DNA from: Desulforamulus hydrothermalis Lam5 = DSM 18033
GTDB lineage: Bacteria > Bacillota > Desulfotomaculia > Desulfotomaculales > Desulfotomaculaceae
Length of the DNA stretch: 64,000 nucleotides
Direction: 5' to 3'
Assembly (NCBI RefSeq): GCF_000315365.1
Contig: NZ_CAOS01000015.1
Location: 78,026-142,025, forward strand
The notes beneath the pieces were generated by a model. The model was not told the origin of the DNA. It did no database searches and saw only the letters and a list, made by a program, of their open reading frames with translations. This document shows positions 7,947 through 17,930 of the stretch, piece after piece (the stretch's first letter is position 1; the number at the start of each line of letters is the position of its first letter). Both the position numbers and the translations under genes were made by a program.

Positions 7947-10169
7947 TTATTCCTTGGCAACCTTTGGGCGATGTAAGTGCTTGCGTTCTCTGCGTTCCCC
8001 TTTGTCAGCCGGTTCTTCCTGAGGAGTAAGGCCCAAGTCTTTCATGGCTTCTTTTCTCGACAGCTTCAGGCGGCCCTGCTGGTCGAACCCGATAGCTTTT
8101 ACCGTAATGGTATCGCCTTCTTTCACAATGTCTTCGGTCTTTTCTACCCGCTGGAAGTCCAGTTGAGAAATGTGTACCAGGCCTTCTTTGCCTGCAAGCC
8201 CCATCACACCGGGAATGACTTCTACAAAGCAACCGAAATCAGTAACCCTGGTAACCTTACCGGTGTATAACTTGCCTACTTCAACTTCAGCCGTTATGGC
8301 TTCAATAATCTGCAAAGCTCGTTTGCCCTTTTCACGGTCAACGGCAGCAATAAACACCCTGCCATCGTCCTCGATATCAATATCTGCGCCGGTTTCCTCC
8401 ACCAGTTTTTTAATAATTTTACCGCCCGGGCCAATCACATCTCTGATTTTGTCCGGATGAATGCTGGTACGAATAATACTCGGGGCGTGCTGGGAAATTT
8501 CAGGTCGCGGCTCAGGCAGCACTTCCAGCATTTTGCCTAAAATATACATGCGTCCCCGGTGCGCTTGAGCCAATGCCTGTTCAAAAACCTCTTTCGTAAT
8601 ACCGGGTATTTTTATATCCATCTGCAGGGCAGTAACGCCTTTAGCGGTGCCTGCAACCTTAAAGTCCATATCCCCCAGGTGGTCTTCCAAGCCCTGGATA
8701 TCTGTTAAGACAGTAAATTTATCTTCTTCCATAATCAGCCCCATGGCCACGCCGGCCACCGGTGCCTTGAGGGGTACCCCGGCATCCATTAAAGCCAGAG
8801 TACTGCCGCAAACACTGCCCATGGAAGTGGAACCGTTTGATTCAATAGCTTCCGAAACCACCCGGATGGTGTAGGGAAAAACTTCTTCCGGCGGTATCAT
8901 CGGTTCCAAAGCCCGCTCTGCCAACGCTCCGTGACCAATCTCACGGCGTCCCGGCGACCGCATGGGTTTAGTTTCCCCGGTACTAAAGGGCGGAAAATTA
9001 TAGTGGTGCATAAAACGCTTACTTTCTTCCAAACCAAGGCCGTCTAAAATTTGCTCATCACTGATGGAACCAAGGGTTGCTACTGACAGTATTTGGGTTT
9101 GGCCCCTGGTAAACAAACCGGTACCATGGGTACGGGGCAGCACTCCCACCTCCACAGAAATAGGACGAATTTCGTCAATGGCCCTACCGTCAATACGCAG
9201 CTTATCATGAGTAATTATGCGGCGTACCACTTTCTTTTCGGCTTTTTCCAGCAGCATGGTAATTTCTTTGGAATTTTCCGGGAATTGCTCCAAAAATTTT
9301 TCCTGCAAACCGGTAAGAACTTCTTCCATATAGGCTTCTCTTGCCTTCTTGCTCAGTTTTTCCCGGGAACAATGCAGTACCGCTTCGCGAATAACTTCTT
9401 CGGCTTGCGGCAAAACGGCTTCGGTTATGGCAGCATCCACTTCCGGCTCAGGAATAACCATTTTTTCTTGAGCCAAGCCCAGCGCTAAAGCATCTTGCCG
9501 GAAATTTTCAATAAACTGTACAATCTCTTTAATAACTTCATGCCCAAACATGATGCCTTCCAGGATTTGATCCTCAGGCACTTCTTTAGCACCTGCTTCA
9601 ACCATCATTACCGCGTCATCGGTTCCGGCCACCACCAGGTGCATGTCACTGTTTTCCGCCTGGCGCACCACCGGGTTAATAACAAATTGGCCGTCTACCC
9701 GACCTACAATGACGCCGCCGATGGGTTTTTTAAGCGGAATTTTAGATATATGCAAGGCTGCCGAAGCACCGATCATGGCAGCAATTTCCGGTGCGTTATC
9801 CTGATCAACAGATAAAACTGTTGCCACCACCTGAACTTCGTTTCTCATGTGTTTGGGAAACAGCGGCCGGATGGGGCGGTCGATCAGACGGCCCGACAAG
9901 ATAGCTTTCTCGCTGGGACGTCCCTCGCGCTTAATAAAGCCACCGGGAATCTTGCCAACAGCATAAAGCCTTTCCTCGTAGTCCACCGTAAGAGGGAAAA
10001 AGTCAATATCCCTGGTATTTTTCGCCACCGTAGCGGTAACCAGTACCACCGTTTCGCCGTACTTTACCAAGACGGCTCCGCTGGCTTGTTTGGCCAGCCT
10101 GCCTGTTTCCAGGGAGAGAACTCTGCCCCCCAGGGTCATTTCCCTGATTAATACTGGATTATCTGACAC
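7947..10169 (-). CDS. pnp: Polyribonucleotide nucleotidyltransferase (PNPase)
   Basis: A 740-residue 3'-5' phosphorolytic exoribonuclease involved in RNA turnover. It has two RNase PH-like domains (the second with [14 protein letters not shown] and [15 protein letters not shown] motifs), then a KH domain ([15 protein letters not shown]) and an S1 domain ([20 protein letters not shown]), ending in a basic tail. The start is a GTG at 10167-10169 with GGAGG nine bases upstream; the ORF extends 11 residues further without a ribosome site. It follows rpsO, the near-universal arrangement, with a terminator hairpin between the two genes. Confidence 0.97.
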   Translation of the reverse strand: MSDNPVLIREMTLGGRVLSLETGRLAKQASGAVLVKYGETVVLVTATVAKNTRDIDFFPLTVDYEERLYAVGKIPGGFIKREGRPSEKAILSGRLIDRPIRPLFPKHMRNEVQVVATVLSVDQDNAPEIAAMIGASAALHISKIPLKKPIGGVIVGRVDGQFVINPVVRQAENSDMHLVVAGTDDAVMMVEAGAKEVPEDQILEGIMFGHEVIKEIVQFIENFRQDALALGLAQEKMVIPEPEVDAAITEAVLPQAEEVIREAVLHCSREKLSKKAREAYMEEVLTGLQEKFLEQFPENSKEITMLLEKAEKKVVRRIITHDKLRIDGRAIDEIRPISVEVGVLPRTHGTGLFTRGQTQILSVATLGSISDEQILDGLGLEESKRFMHHYNFPPFSTGETKPMRSPGRREIGHGALAERALEPMIPPEEVFPYTIRVVSEAIESNGSTSMGSVCGSTLALMDAGVPLKAPVAGVAMGLIMEEDKFTVLTDIQGLEDHLGDMDFKVAGTAKGVTALQMDIKIPGITKEVFEQALAQAHRGRMYILGKMLEVLPEPRPEISQHAPSIIRTSIHPDKIRDVIGPGGKIIKKLVEETGADIDIEDDGRVFIAAVDREKGKRALQIIEAITAEVEVGKLYTGKVTRVTDFGCFVEVIPGVMGLAGKEGLVHISQLDFQRVEKTEDIVKEGDTITVKAIGFDQQGRLKLSRKEAMKDLGLTPQEEPADKGERRERKHLHRPKVAKE

Positions 10170-10288
10170 TATTACTACCTCCACACTCCAAGTTGTTGAC
10201 AAATCTTAGCAGTTCGACATTTTTATTAGTATTTCCTTCTTTCTGTGCCAAAAATACTAGGTATTACTTAAAGCAAATAATATAAAAC

Positions 10289-10314
10289 AAAAGTGGGCCC
10301 AATAGCCCACTTTT
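10289..10314 (-). terminator. Terminator between rpsO and pnp
   Basis: AAAAGTGGGC and GCCCACTTTT form a nine- to ten-base stem with a six-base loop, followed on the minus strand by TTGTTTTATATT. It lies five bases past the rpsO stop and leaves about 120 bases for a separate pnp promoter. Confidence 0.8.
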
Positions 10315-10319
10315 ACTGC

Positions 10320-10589
10320 TTACTTACGCAGACCCAGTTTTTCTAAGATGGCACGATACCGGTCAAAGTCACGGTCGCGCAGGTAATTAAGCAACGCCCG
10401 ACGCTGGCCAACCATTTTCAACAGCCCACGACGAGAGTGATGATCCTTTTTAAAGGACTTCAGGTGCTCGGTTAATTGGTTGATCCGCTCTGTAAGAAGA
10501 GCAATTTGCACCTCCGGCGAACCGGTATCGGTTTCATGGGTTTTAAAAGCCTGAATAATTTGGTTCTTCTTTTCTGCAGACAGTGCCAC
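10320..10589 (-). CDS. rpsO: 30S ribosomal protein S15
   Basis: An 89-residue primary 16S rRNA-binding protein. It shows the family core [19 protein letters not shown]...[29 protein letters not shown]. The start is a GTG (10587-10589) with AAGGAGGTG upstream; the open frame runs 33 codons further but that region is the mRNA leader. The leader carries a long-range inverted repeat typical of S15 feedback control (see 10618-10665). Confidence 0.97.
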   Translation of the reverse strand: MALSAEKKNQIIQAFKTHETDTGSPEVQIALLTERINQLTEHLKSFKKDHHSRRGLLKMVGQRRALLNYLRDRDFDRYRAILEKLGLRK

Positions 10590-10617
10590 AATGTTCACCT
10601 CCTTATTTGCATAATCC

Positions 10618-10665
10618 CTGTTATCCAAGCCAACCGTCGGAGTGAACGAGTTCCCTAGATAACAG
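10618..10665 (-). promoter_or_regulatory. Likely S15 autoregulatory leader structure
   Basis: In the rpsO leader, CTGTTATC (10665-10658) pairs perfectly with GATAACAG (10625-10618), enclosing about 32 bases that include GGGAACTCGTTC and a GGTTGG stretch, and ending about 28 bases before the GTG. S15 represses its own translation through leader junctions in several bacteria. Assignment here is by position and pairing only. Confidence 0.5.
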
Positions 10666-10677
10666 TTCCCGGGAATA

Positions 10678-10899
10678 TTACTTCCCAATTATGGTAATTA
10701 CCAAACGGCCATTTTCAATATCTTTTGCTACGATATCGAACATGCGGCCTGATTTGGTAAAAAAACCTCGAAATCTGGTGGCTGTTGGTATGCGGCCCGG
10801 AATCCCTCTGGCTGCTGCTATAATATCTGCCGTAGTAATTTTATCTTGACGCAGGTCCCTCAGCCTTTTGCGAGCGTGTTCGGTAATAATGATACGCAT
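10678..10899 (-). CDS. Small DUF4258-like protein
   Basis: A 73-residue basic protein starting [16 protein letters not shown] and ending with a beta-rich part ([21 protein letters not shown]). The opening ITEHARKRL and the closing beta strands resemble DUF4258 proteins, which share a RelE/BrnT-like fold and are sometimes toxin-like. The match is from memory and is not certain. It starts 13 bases after the stop of the next upstream gene (76 residues), and the two may form one unit. It lies between ribF and rpsO, where most relatives have no such genes. Confidence 0.55.
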   Translation of the reverse strand: MRIIITEHARKRLRDLRQDKITTADIIAAARGIPGRIPTATRFRGFFTKSGRMFDIVAKDIENGRLVITIIGK

Positions 10900-10911
10900 A
10901 CAACGCTCCGC

Positions 10912-11142
10912 TTAGCAGTTACGGTACAGGTTAATCAGTTTTTCATCTTCTTCCTGCACCAAAAAGGCATACAGGGCATCCTGAAAGGCCGCCAAACGTA
11001 CATTATCAATGTTGGACTTTAGATAGAGAGATTCCAATTCACGCTTGAGAGATTGAAACTCCTCGCTTAAACATATTAAGGCAATGTGATTAAGCCAGCG
11101 TTTAACCTCCTCTTCCGGAGTATCATGCTTTGCATACCCCAT
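10912..11142 (-). CDS. Small hypothetical protein, partner of the DUF4258-like gene
   Basis: A 76-residue, mostly helical protein of unknown function (MGYAKHDTPEEEVKRWLNHI...FLVQEEDEKLINLYRNC). The ATG at 11140-11142 has AAGGAG at a good distance; a TTG two codons upstream is too close to the site. It is immediately upstream of the DUF4258-like gene, with a 12-base gap. A two-gene toxin-antitoxin arrangement is possible by size and order, but no known antitoxin motif is visible. Confidence 0.55.
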   Translation of the reverse strand: MGYAKHDTPEEEVKRWLNHIALICLSEEFQSLKRELESLYLKSNIDNVRLAAFQDALYAFLVQEEDEKLINLYRNC

Positions 11143-11273
11143 GGGCAACGTCTCCTTTCGTACGGATCTCGGGACGTGTGCCGCAACTATTGTAGCATAA
11201 TTACTGCCATAAGTAAATGTTAGGTATTATTAAATATATTAGGGGCAGCCAATAACTATTCTGTTTTGCCATA

Positions 11274-12212
11274 TTACTCCGGATGGTCAAATCTGGCACT
11301 TTGTACGTCAGCTTGAATTTGATTTACCAGGTCGGTAACAGAAGAAAATTTCTTTTCATCCCGCAAGCGGCGAATATATTTGACTTTTATTTTTTTGCCA
11401 TATATATTGCCGTGGAAATCCAACAGATGTACCTCAATATTGATCGGTTGTTGATAACCATGAAAAGTTGGTTTGTTGCCCACATTGGCAACGCCCAGAT
11501 AGGTTTCGCCGGCCAAATCTACATGGACGCTGTAAACACCCTTGGCCGGCACCATCATGCCAGCCGGACAGTCAATATTGGCGGTAGGAAAGCCCAAAGT
11601 GTTACCCCGGCGCTCACCGTAAACCACCGTACCCTCGGTAAAAGGAGGATAACCCAGCAGTTTTCTGGCCGACACCACATCTCCCTCTGCCAGCTTATGG
11701 CGTATTAAAGTGCTGCTGACCACCTGCTGACCAACCTTAACCGGCGGAATTACGCTTAAGGTGTAACCGTACGCGGCGGCATATTGCCAGAGGGTCTCGG
11801 CATTGCCGCGCCCCCGGTGGCCGAAGGAATAATTGTAACCTACCACAATTCCTTGAACATTTAATTGCTGAACCAGGACATCTCTGATAAACTCAACCGG
11901 GCTTAACTGGGCAAATTCCAGCGTAAAGGGCAGTAAAATTAAAACATCAACCCCTAATTCCTCCATCATAACTCTTTTGGCATCCTGATCCAGCAGCATG
12001 GGTGGAGCCAGCTCAGGTTTCAAGACAGACAGAGGATGCGGGTGAAAGGTTAGCACAGCTGCCGTTCCCTTGGACCGGCGGGCCATTGCCACTGCTTCAC
12101 CAATCAGCTTTTGATGGCCCAGATGCAGTCCGTCAAAATTTCCTATGGCAGCAACAATATGGCAATATTTGTCTTTAAGCCCGGTAAGGCTGTCATATAC
12201 GCGCAATTTCAA
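11274..12212 (-). CDS. ribF: Bifunctional riboflavin kinase / FAD synthetase
   Basis: A 312-residue enzyme that converts riboflavin to FMN and then FAD. The N-terminal FAD synthetase domain shows the nucleotidyltransferase motif GNFDGLHLGHQKLI (about residues 24-37) and GYNYSFGHRGRG. The C-terminal riboflavin kinase domain shows GNTLGFPTANID and GVYSV. The start is a TTG. The AGGGGG ribosome site is only three bases from the TTG at 12210-12212, and a second TTG two codons later is better spaced, so the N-terminus is uncertain by two residues. It follows truB, as is usual in Firmicutes. Confidence 0.95.
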   Translation of the reverse strand: MKLRVYDSLTGLKDKYCHIVAAIGNFDGLHLGHQKLIGEAVAMARRSKGTAAVLTFHPHPLSVLKPELAPPMLLDQDAKRVMMEELGVDVLILLPFTLEFAQLSPVEFIRDVLVQQLNVQGIVVGYNYSFGHRGRGNAETLWQYAAAYGYTLSVIPPVKVGQQVVSSTLIRHKLAEGDVVSARKLLGYPPFTEGTVVYGERRGNTLGFPTANIDCPAGMMVPAKGVYSVHVDLAGETYLGVANVGNKPTFHGYQQPINIEVHLLDFHGNIYGKKIKVKYIRRLRDEKKFSSVTDLVNQIQADVQSARFDHPE

Positions 12213-12249
12213 TAACCCCCTGCCAGTCGCAACAATCGCCCTTTATAAT

Positions 12250-12280
12250 ATAATACCTATTAACGTTTTGGTAAACCATA
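12250..12280 (-). promoter_or_regulatory. Possible sigma-A promoter of ribF
   Basis: On the minus strand TTTACC is followed after 17 bases by TATATT in an AT-rich stretch between truB and ribF. The -35 matches four of six positions and the -10 five of six. This is a candidate only. Confidence 0.35.
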
Positions 12281-12300
12281 AAAACATAAACAAGTTGTTT

Positions 12301-13233
12301 TTAAGGAACAAGCACCAGCTCAGGTTTAAAAATCAAACGTTTGACAGCTTGTTGTTCCTCCTGAACAGCCTTGTAAATTGCCAACAGTTGCCGGTCAGCC
12401 TGCACCCTTACTAAATCGCCCGGGTTAATTTGGCCTGTCCTGGCCAGAACACCCGCCGGATAAAGAGTGGCACCGGAGGTTACCGATTTTATTGCGCTGG
12501 CATGAACTTCCACAGCCGGCAGGTGGTGAACTGCCTGGGTCATAGGTATAATTGCCGCGGCCCAGTTCTTTTCTGCCGCCAATTTAGTCAGTTGTTCCAG
12601 GGTGACAGCCCCGGCCAGTTCAAAATGACCTACCCGGGTGCGCAGCAAAAAGGACATATAGGCGCCACACCCCAGGGCCTGTCCGATATCGGAGCAGAGG
12701 GTACGCACATATGTCCCCTTTGAACATGTTACATCAAACAAAATACGGGGATGTGGCGTGTGCCAATGCCAGCTGTCAATGATTTTAAGTTGATAAATTG
12801 TTACCAGCCGGCTGGGCACCTCCACAATCTTTCCTTGCCGTTCCCATTCATACAGCCGCTGCCCCTGCACTCTGACGGCAGAGGTCATCGGGGGCGTTTG
12901 TTTCAGCTGACCCGTAAAGCCGGCAAAAACTTCCTGCAGACGTTCCCAAGTGATGCCGGCAGCACTTTGCCGGGCCACCACCTCGCCAAAGGCATCCTGG
13001 GAAGTAGTGGCAATGCCAAGAGTAATCTCACCCCTATAGGTCTTATCCCCTTCCGCTAAGAACCTGGCCAGCTTGGTAGCTTTGCCCAGGCAAACAGGCA
13101 GTACGCCGGCAGCGCCCGGATCAAGGGTACCGGTATGCCCGCATTTTTTAATACCGGTAACCTTTCGTACATACTGAACCACATCATGAGAAGTCATACC
13201 AGGAGGCTTTAATATATTAAGAATGCCGTCCAC
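12301..13233 (-). CDS. truB: tRNA pseudouridine(55) synthase
   Basis: A 310-residue enzyme that makes pseudouridine 55 in the T-loop of tRNAs. The N-terminal motif LNILKPPGMTSHDVV and the catalytic GHTGTLDPGAAGVLPVCLG (aspartate in the TLDP motif) are typical, with a PUA-like C-terminal part. The start is a GTG with GAGG upstream; it overlaps the end of nrnA by 17 bases, which implies translational coupling. Confidence 0.96.
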   Translation of the reverse strand: MDGILNILKPPGMTSHDVVQYVRKVTGIKKCGHTGTLDPGAAGVLPVCLGKATKLARFLAEGDKTYRGEITLGIATTSQDAFGEVVARQSAAGITWERLQEVFAGFTGQLKQTPPMTSAVRVQGQRLYEWERQGKIVEVPSRLVTIYQLKIIDSWHWHTPHPRILFDVTCSKGTYVRTLCSDIGQALGCGAYMSFLLRTRVGHFELAGAVTLEQLTKLAAEKNWAAAIIPMTQAVHHLPAVEVHASAIKSVTSGATLYPAGVLARTGQINPGDLVRVQADRQLLAIYKAVQEEQQAVKRLIFKPELVLVP

Positions 13234-14206
13234 CGGAATCGCCTCGCATTAATTCTTGTGCTTCGTGCAAAACCATAGCCTGCACCTGATCCAGGCTGCC
13301 TGACACCGTGCAACCGGCAGCTCTCACATGCCCGCCGCCGCCAAATTTACCGGCTAAAAGATTGACATTCACCCGGTATTTGGAGCGAAAACTTACTTTA
13401 ACCAATCGTTCGTCTAACTCTCGAAAAACAATAGCCAACTCCACCCCTTTAATTTTTCTGGGGTAATTTATTAATCCCTCGATATGCTGCTCGCAGGCGC
13501 CTACTGATTTTATCTGTGACTGGGAAATACTCAGCCAGGCTATTTGACCGCACGGGCTGACCTTCAATGTTCCCAGGGCAACTTCCAGCAGCTTTAAGGA
13601 AGCCAGGGGTTGCTCGCCAAAAATTTGATTAGACAAGCGGGCTACCGGAATACCGCAGGCCAACAGCCGGGCTGCCCTGTTGTGAGTATCGGAGGTTGTA
13701 TTTTCATAGCGGAAGGAACCCGTATCTGTGACAATAGCTGTGTAAAGATTAACAGCCAGCTCCATACTAATGGGAACCTGCAACATATCCAACAGATCCA
13801 TGATGATCTCCCCGGTGGCAGCGGCTGCCGTCCGCACGTAATTGTATTGTCCAAAGGGCCGGTCATTGACATGGTGATCAATAACCGCAATAGGCAAGTT
13901 GCTTTTTAGCACAGGTTCCAGCGCTTTTCCTAAACGCTCGGGCACTGAGCAATCCACTGCCACCAGTAAGTCATAAGGCTGTTGCGGTACTTCGCCAACC
14001 AGTACGGTATCTATGCCTGGCAGAAACTGATAAAGCTCCGGGATAGGGTCTGAGCTAACTATGGTTACGTCTTTACCCAGCCACCGCAGTCCCAAGCCCA
14101 GAGCCAGCACTGAACCAAGGCTGTCACCGTCAGGCATCACATGACCGCACAACAAAAGACGCTGGGATTTTTTAATGGCTGCTGCTACCGCCGGCAAGTT
14201 ACTCAT
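13217..14206 (-). CDS. nrnA: DHH-DHHA1 phosphoesterase (NrnA-like oligoribonuclease)
   Basis: A 329-residue phosphoesterase of the NrnA family, which degrades nanoRNA and often pAp. Metal ligands are in CGHVMPDGDSLGS (His22, Asp26, Asp28) and the DHH motif is VIDHHVND (Asp110-His111-His112). The DHHA1 domain ends with the substrate loop FGGGGHVRAAG. The start is the ATG at 14204-14206, preceded by AGGAG and overlapping the rbfA stop; the frame extends 19 codons further inside rbfA. It lies between rbfA and truB, the usual place in Firmicutes. Confidence 0.92.
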   Translation of the reverse strand: MSNLPAVAAAIKKSQRLLLCGHVMPDGDSLGSVLALGLGLRWLGKDVTIVSSDPIPELYQFLPGIDTVLVGEVPQQPYDLLVAVDCSVPERLGKALEPVLKSNLPIAVIDHHVNDRPFGQYNYVRTAAAATGEIIMDLLDMLQVPISMELAVNLYTAIVTDTGSFRYENTTSDTHNRAARLLACGIPVARLSNQIFGEQPLASLKLLEVALGTLKVSPCGQIAWLSISQSQIKSVGACEQHIEGLINYPRKIKGVELAIVFRELDERLVKVSFRSKYRVNVNLLAGKFGGGGHVRAAGCTVSGSLDQVQAMVLHEAQELMRGDSGGRHS

Positions 14207-14558
14207 GCGATGTGTTCTCCTGACGGTTAATTTGCTGCAGAATTTCCATAATGCGCGTCCCATGATCCAAGGAAGTATCTAATTTGAATATAATTTCCGG
14301 CGCATGACGTATTTTAATTCTGCGACCGATTTCCGAACGCAGATAACCGGCACACTTTTGCAGCACATTTAATGTTTCTTTGCGCCGTTCCTCGGAGCCC
14401 ATAACACTGACAAATACTTTGGCATAGGACAGGTCTCTGGTAACTTCTACCCCGGTAACCGTAACAAAACCCACCCTGGGGTCCTTTATATCATTGCTCA
14501 GTATATCTGCCGTCTCTTTTTTAATTGCTTCAGCAATACGTTCCGGTCGGTGTGACAT
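14199..14558 (-). CDS. rbfA: 30S ribosome-binding factor A
   Basis: A 119-residue KH-fold protein needed for late maturation of the 30S subunit. It shows RPERIAEAIKKETADILSNDIKDPRVGFVTVTGVEVTRDLSYAKVFVSV and the C-terminal LDHGTRIMEIL. The ATG at 14556-14558 has AGGAGGTG upstream; three extra codons in the open frame overlap that site. It lies between infB and nrnA, the standard arrangement. Confidence 0.96.
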   Translation of the reverse strand: MSHRPERIAEAIKKETADILSNDIKDPRVGFVTVTGVEVTRDLSYAKVFVSVMGSEERRKETLNVLQKCAGYLRSEIGRRIKIRHAPEIIFKLDTSLDHGTRIMEILQQINRQENTSHE

Positions 14559-14596
14559 GCAACACACCTCCTATTTTGTCTTTAATATAAATATAT

Positions 14597-17296
14597 TTAT
14601 GCCAGTTCCCTCTTAATGGTTTCTACAGTATAGGCTTCAATGATGTCTCCTTCCTGGATGTCATTAAAGTTCTCAATGGTAATGCCACACTCATAACCCT
14701 GTGCCACTTCTTTTACATCATCTTTAAAACGCTTTAATGAATCCAGTTTACCTTCGTGAATGACAATACCGTCGCGAATCAAGCGAATTCCGGCATCTCT
14801 TACTATTTTTCCTTCAGTCACATAACAGCCTGCAATGGTGCCGATTTTTGAGGCTTTGAAAATCTTTCTGACCTCAACATGCCCCATAATGACTTCTTTA
14901 TACTCGGGGTCTAATAAACCGCTCATGGCTTTCTTGACATCGTCAATAACCTCGTAGATAACCCGGTAAAGGTGAATGTCAATCTTTTCTGCCTCAGCTA
15001 TTTTCCTGGCATTAGCATCCGGTCGCACATTAAAGCCAATGACAATGGCATTGGAAGCTGTGGCCAGCATAATGTCAGATTCATTGATGGCTCCCACACC
15101 ACTGTGTATAAGATTTACTTTTACTTCATCCGTACTCAACTTTTCTAAAGCCTGGGCCAAAGCCTCAATGGAGCCTTGCACATCTGCTTTCAGAATGATC
15201 GGCAACTCTTTAATTTGGCCTTCTTGAATATGCTTAAACAGGTCATCCAGGGAAATTTTAGCAGTTGCTTTTAGAATTTCTTCCCGTTTGCGCAACTGCC
15301 TTTTTTCAGCCACTTCTCTGGCCAGCTTTTCGTCCTCAACAACCACCAGAATATCGCCGGCTTCCGGGACATCAGACAAGCCAAGTATTTCTACCGGCAT
15401 ACTGGGGCCGGCTTTTTTCACCCGGCGTCCCTTATCATCAATCATTGCCCTGACACGCCCGAAAGCATGCCCCACAACAATAGTATCTCCCACATGCAGG
15501 GTACCATTCTGAACCAGTACCGTAGCCACCGGGCCGCGACCTTTATCCAACTCGGCCTCCACCACAGTACCCCGGGCCGGGCGGTTGGGGTTGGCCTTTA
15601 ACTCGTGAACCTCGGCCACCAGCAAAATCATTTCTAACAAGTTATCCAGACCCATACCGGTTTTAGCTGATACAGGAACTGCGATAACATCGCCGCCCCA
15701 GTCCTCTACTACCAGTTCATGTTGGGTAAGCTCCTGTTTAACCTTATCGGGGTTGGCTTCCGGTTTGTCCATTTTGTTGATGGCGACAATAATAGGCACA
15801 TTGGCGGCCTTGGCGTGGTTAATTGCTTCTACTGTTTGCGGCATTACCCCGTCATCTGCCGCCACCACCAGAATGGCAATATCCGTTATTTGTGCGCCGC
15901 GCGCCCGCATGGCTGTAAAAGCAGCGTGCCCCGGCGTATCCACAAAGGTTATTTTCTTGCCGTTGTGTTCTACCTGATAAGCACCGATATGCTGAGTAAT
16001 GCCGCCGGCTTCGCCGGCAGTTACATTGGTCTGCCGGATAGCGTCTAATAAGGACGTTTTGCCATGATCCACGTGTCCCATAATAGTAACCACCGGCGGT
16101 CTGGGTACCAGTTGAGCGGGATCATCCTCCGGTTCGGTCATGATCAGTGCCTCTTTGTCAACTGCCACTTTTAGTTCTGCTTCTACGCCGTATTCCCCGG
16201 CAATTAAAGCAGCTGTATCAAAATCAATTTCCTGGTTAATGGTAGCCAGAACCCCTAAATTCATTAATTTTTTAATAACCTCAGCGGCCGTTTTCTTTAA
16301 TTTTTCCGCCAGTTCCTGTACCGTAACGGTTTCGCCGATTTGGACAGGACGCTTATCCGGGATGACCGGCGGAGCAGGCTGTTCCTGTTTCTTTTTAGAT
16401 TTCTGCAAGCGGTGCTTATTGAGCTTGGTGTTTTCTATGCTCTGATCAGCCCATTTGCCGTCTTTTTCATAATTTTTACGGCGATCCCCCTTGGTTTTAT
16501 CCGGTGCCTTGGTTGGCTTCGGCTGGGCAATTTGTTCCGGCGGCTTGGGAATGGAGGGATTGCTCGGACGTGGCCCACCTCCCCGGCCGCCGTGGGCCGG
16601 CCTGACATTGCCGCGATCTTTGCCTGGGCCGGCCGGCCGATCCCCCTGGGGCGGTCTGGCTCCCCCGGCACGTTCTGCCTGCTGGGGTCTGCCCTGGGCG
16701 CCGGCTGACTGCTGTCCGGCAGCACTTTTTACCTGGTTTTGGTTAAAGCGCTCCCGCTGCTCAGGTCTTCCCTGATGATGCGCCTGAGTTGTACGCTCTC
16801 CCTGCGGCCTGCCACCCCCGGGCGGTCGCTGGGGGCGGTTATGTCCTGCTGCCTGATGAGCCGTATCTTTAACTTCCTGTCTGCCCCCGTCCTTAGCGGC
16901 AGAAGTTCTTACCGGCCGGTTATCTCTGGGCGGACGCTGCGGTGATTTGGGTTTGTCTTCATATCTCCGATCGGGTGGGCGGTTGGGAACCCTGTCTACC
17001 AGTCCCGGTCCTTTGCTGTTGTCGGGTCTAAAAAATTGATCCTTTTCTTTTTTGCCTTCCATTCCTTGCCCTCTACCCCGTTCCTGCATATTTTGTTTAG
17101 TTACCGGTTCAGTTTTCTTTTCCTCTGGCAAACCTTTTGGGGGTCTGTATGAATGCAATATCTTTTGGACATCACTATCTTCCAAAGCACTCATGTGTGA
17201 TTTTACTTGAATACCCAATTCAATTAGTTTATTGATAAGGTCTTTATTTTCTATATTCAGCTCTTTTGCCAGCTCATGGACCCGTTTTTTGGCCAT
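14597..17296 (-). CDS. infB: Translation initiation factor IF-2
   Basis: An 899-residue GTPase that places fMet-tRNA on the 30S subunit. It has an N-terminal IF2_N module (residues 1-52), a low-complexity insertion rich in Arg, Pro, Gly and Gln (about residues 60-300), a second IF2_N module, then the G domain with [12 protein letters not shown] (about residue 405), DTPGHAAF and [13 protein letters not shown], followed by domains II-IV. It is about 180 residues longer than the Bacillus protein, mainly because of the insertion. The ATG has a GGAGGTGAATAT ribosome site. Confidence 0.97.
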   Translation of the reverse strand: MAKKRVHELAKELNIENKDLINKLIELGIQVKSHMSALEDSDVQKILHSYRPPKGLPEEKKTEPVTKQNMQERGRGQGMEGKKEKDQFFRPDNSKGPGLVDRVPNRPPDRRYEDKPKSPQRPPRDNRPVRTSAAKDGGRQEVKDTAHQAAGHNRPQRPPGGGRPQGERTTQAHHQGRPEQRERFNQNQVKSAAGQQSAGAQGRPQQAERAGGARPPQGDRPAGPGKDRGNVRPAHGGRGGGPRPSNPSIPKPPEQIAQPKPTKAPDKTKGDRRKNYEKDGKWADQSIENTKLNKHRLQKSKKKQEQPAPPVIPDKRPVQIGETVTVQELAEKLKKTAAEVIKKLMNLGVLATINQEIDFDTAALIAGEYGVEAELKVAVDKEALIMTEPEDDPAQLVPRPPVVTIMGHVDHGKTSLLDAIRQTNVTAGEAGGITQHIGAYQVEHNGKKITFVDTPGHAAFTAMRARGAQITDIAILVVAADDGVMPQTVEAINHAKAANVPIIVAINKMDKPEANPDKVKQELTQHELVVEDWGGDVIAVPVSAKTGMGLDNLLEMILLVAEVHELKANPNRPARGTVVEAELDKGRGPVATVLVQNGTLHVGDTIVVGHAFGRVRAMIDDKGRRVKKAGPSMPVEILGLSDVPEAGDILVVVEDEKLAREVAEKRQLRKREEILKATAKISLDDLFKHIQEGQIKELPIILKADVQGSIEALAQALEKLSTDEVKVNLIHSGVGAINESDIMLATASNAIVIGFNVRPDANARKIAEAEKIDIHLYRVIYEVIDDVKKAMSGLLDPEYKEVIMGHVEVRKIFKASKIGTIAGCYVTEGKIVRDAGIRLIRDGIVIHEGKLDSLKRFKDDVKEVAQGYECGITIENFNDIQEGDIIEAYTVETIKRELA

Positions 17297-17337
17297 ATAT
17301 TCACCTCCATAAATTCAGCAACCTGTCAAAAAACCTT

Positions 17338-17649
17338 TTACTTCTCCCCCTTTTCCAGCAGACCTTGAATGCCCCGGGCAAAATTTTCATCCAGGACGGC
17401 TACTGCAGCACGGGGAGATTTTCCCAAGGCACACCCCAGTGCTTCTTTAGTTAAAGCCAGCACCACAGGGACATTCTTAGACCGACCCATTTGCACATAA
17501 TCCTGTTTAATTCTTTCAGACGTATTGGCAGCAACAATCAGCAATTTTACCTTACCCCTGGCCAACTGCTGCCGCACTGCAAAATCCCCCGCTGCCACCT
17601 TGCCGGCCCGCTGGCTCAAGCCTAACAGATGAAAAACAGGTCCATGCAC
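17338..17649 (-). CDS. L7Ae/YlxQ-like RNA-binding protein
   Basis: A 103-residue L7Ae/L30e-family protein, similar to Bacillus YlxQ (RplGA), thought to bind K-turn RNA. The motif LLGLSQRAGKVAAGDFAVRQQL and VAANTSERIKQDY are characteristic. The gene follows ylxR with three bases between stop and start and precedes infB, the normal order in the nusA-infB operon. Confidence 0.9.
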   Translation of the reverse strand: MHGPVFHLLGLSQRAGKVAAGDFAVRQQLARGKVKLLIVAANTSERIKQDYVQMGRSKNVPVVLALTKEALGCALGKSPRAAVAVLDENFARGIQGLLEKGEK

Positions 17650-17651
17650 TG

Positions 17652-17918
17652 CTACTTCACCATCCCCTGCCTGAGAGTTTCTATAATTTCAGGTGAGATG
17701 GTGCATTCCAGGGACCGTTCGAGCCTTTTACCTTTAACAGCCTTTTGCAAACAATCAGGATGAGGGCAAATATAGGCGCCCCGGCCTGATTTTTTTCCGG
17801 TGGGATCAATTTCAACCGTTTCCTGGGGAGTTCGCACCACCCGTATCAGTTCCCGCTTGGGCTTCATTTCTTGACAACCAATGCACATCCTGAGCGGAAC
17901 TTTTTTTACCCTGGGCAC
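17652..17918 (-). CDS. rnpM: YlxR/RnpM family RNA-binding protein (DUF448)
   Basis: An 88-residue protein of the YlxR family, recently described as an RNase P modulator in Bacillus. It shows KVPLRMCIGCQEMKPKRELIRVV and GRGAYICPHPDCLQKAVK, the family's two conserved cores. It lies between nusA and the L7Ae-like gene. Assignment of RNase P modulation here is by family. Confidence 0.9.
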   Translation of the reverse strand: MPRVKKVPLRMCIGCQEMKPKRELIRVVRTPQETVEIDPTGKKSGRGAYICPHPDCLQKAVKGKRLERSLECTISPEIIETLRQGMVK

Positions 17919-17930
17919 TGCAAAACCTCC

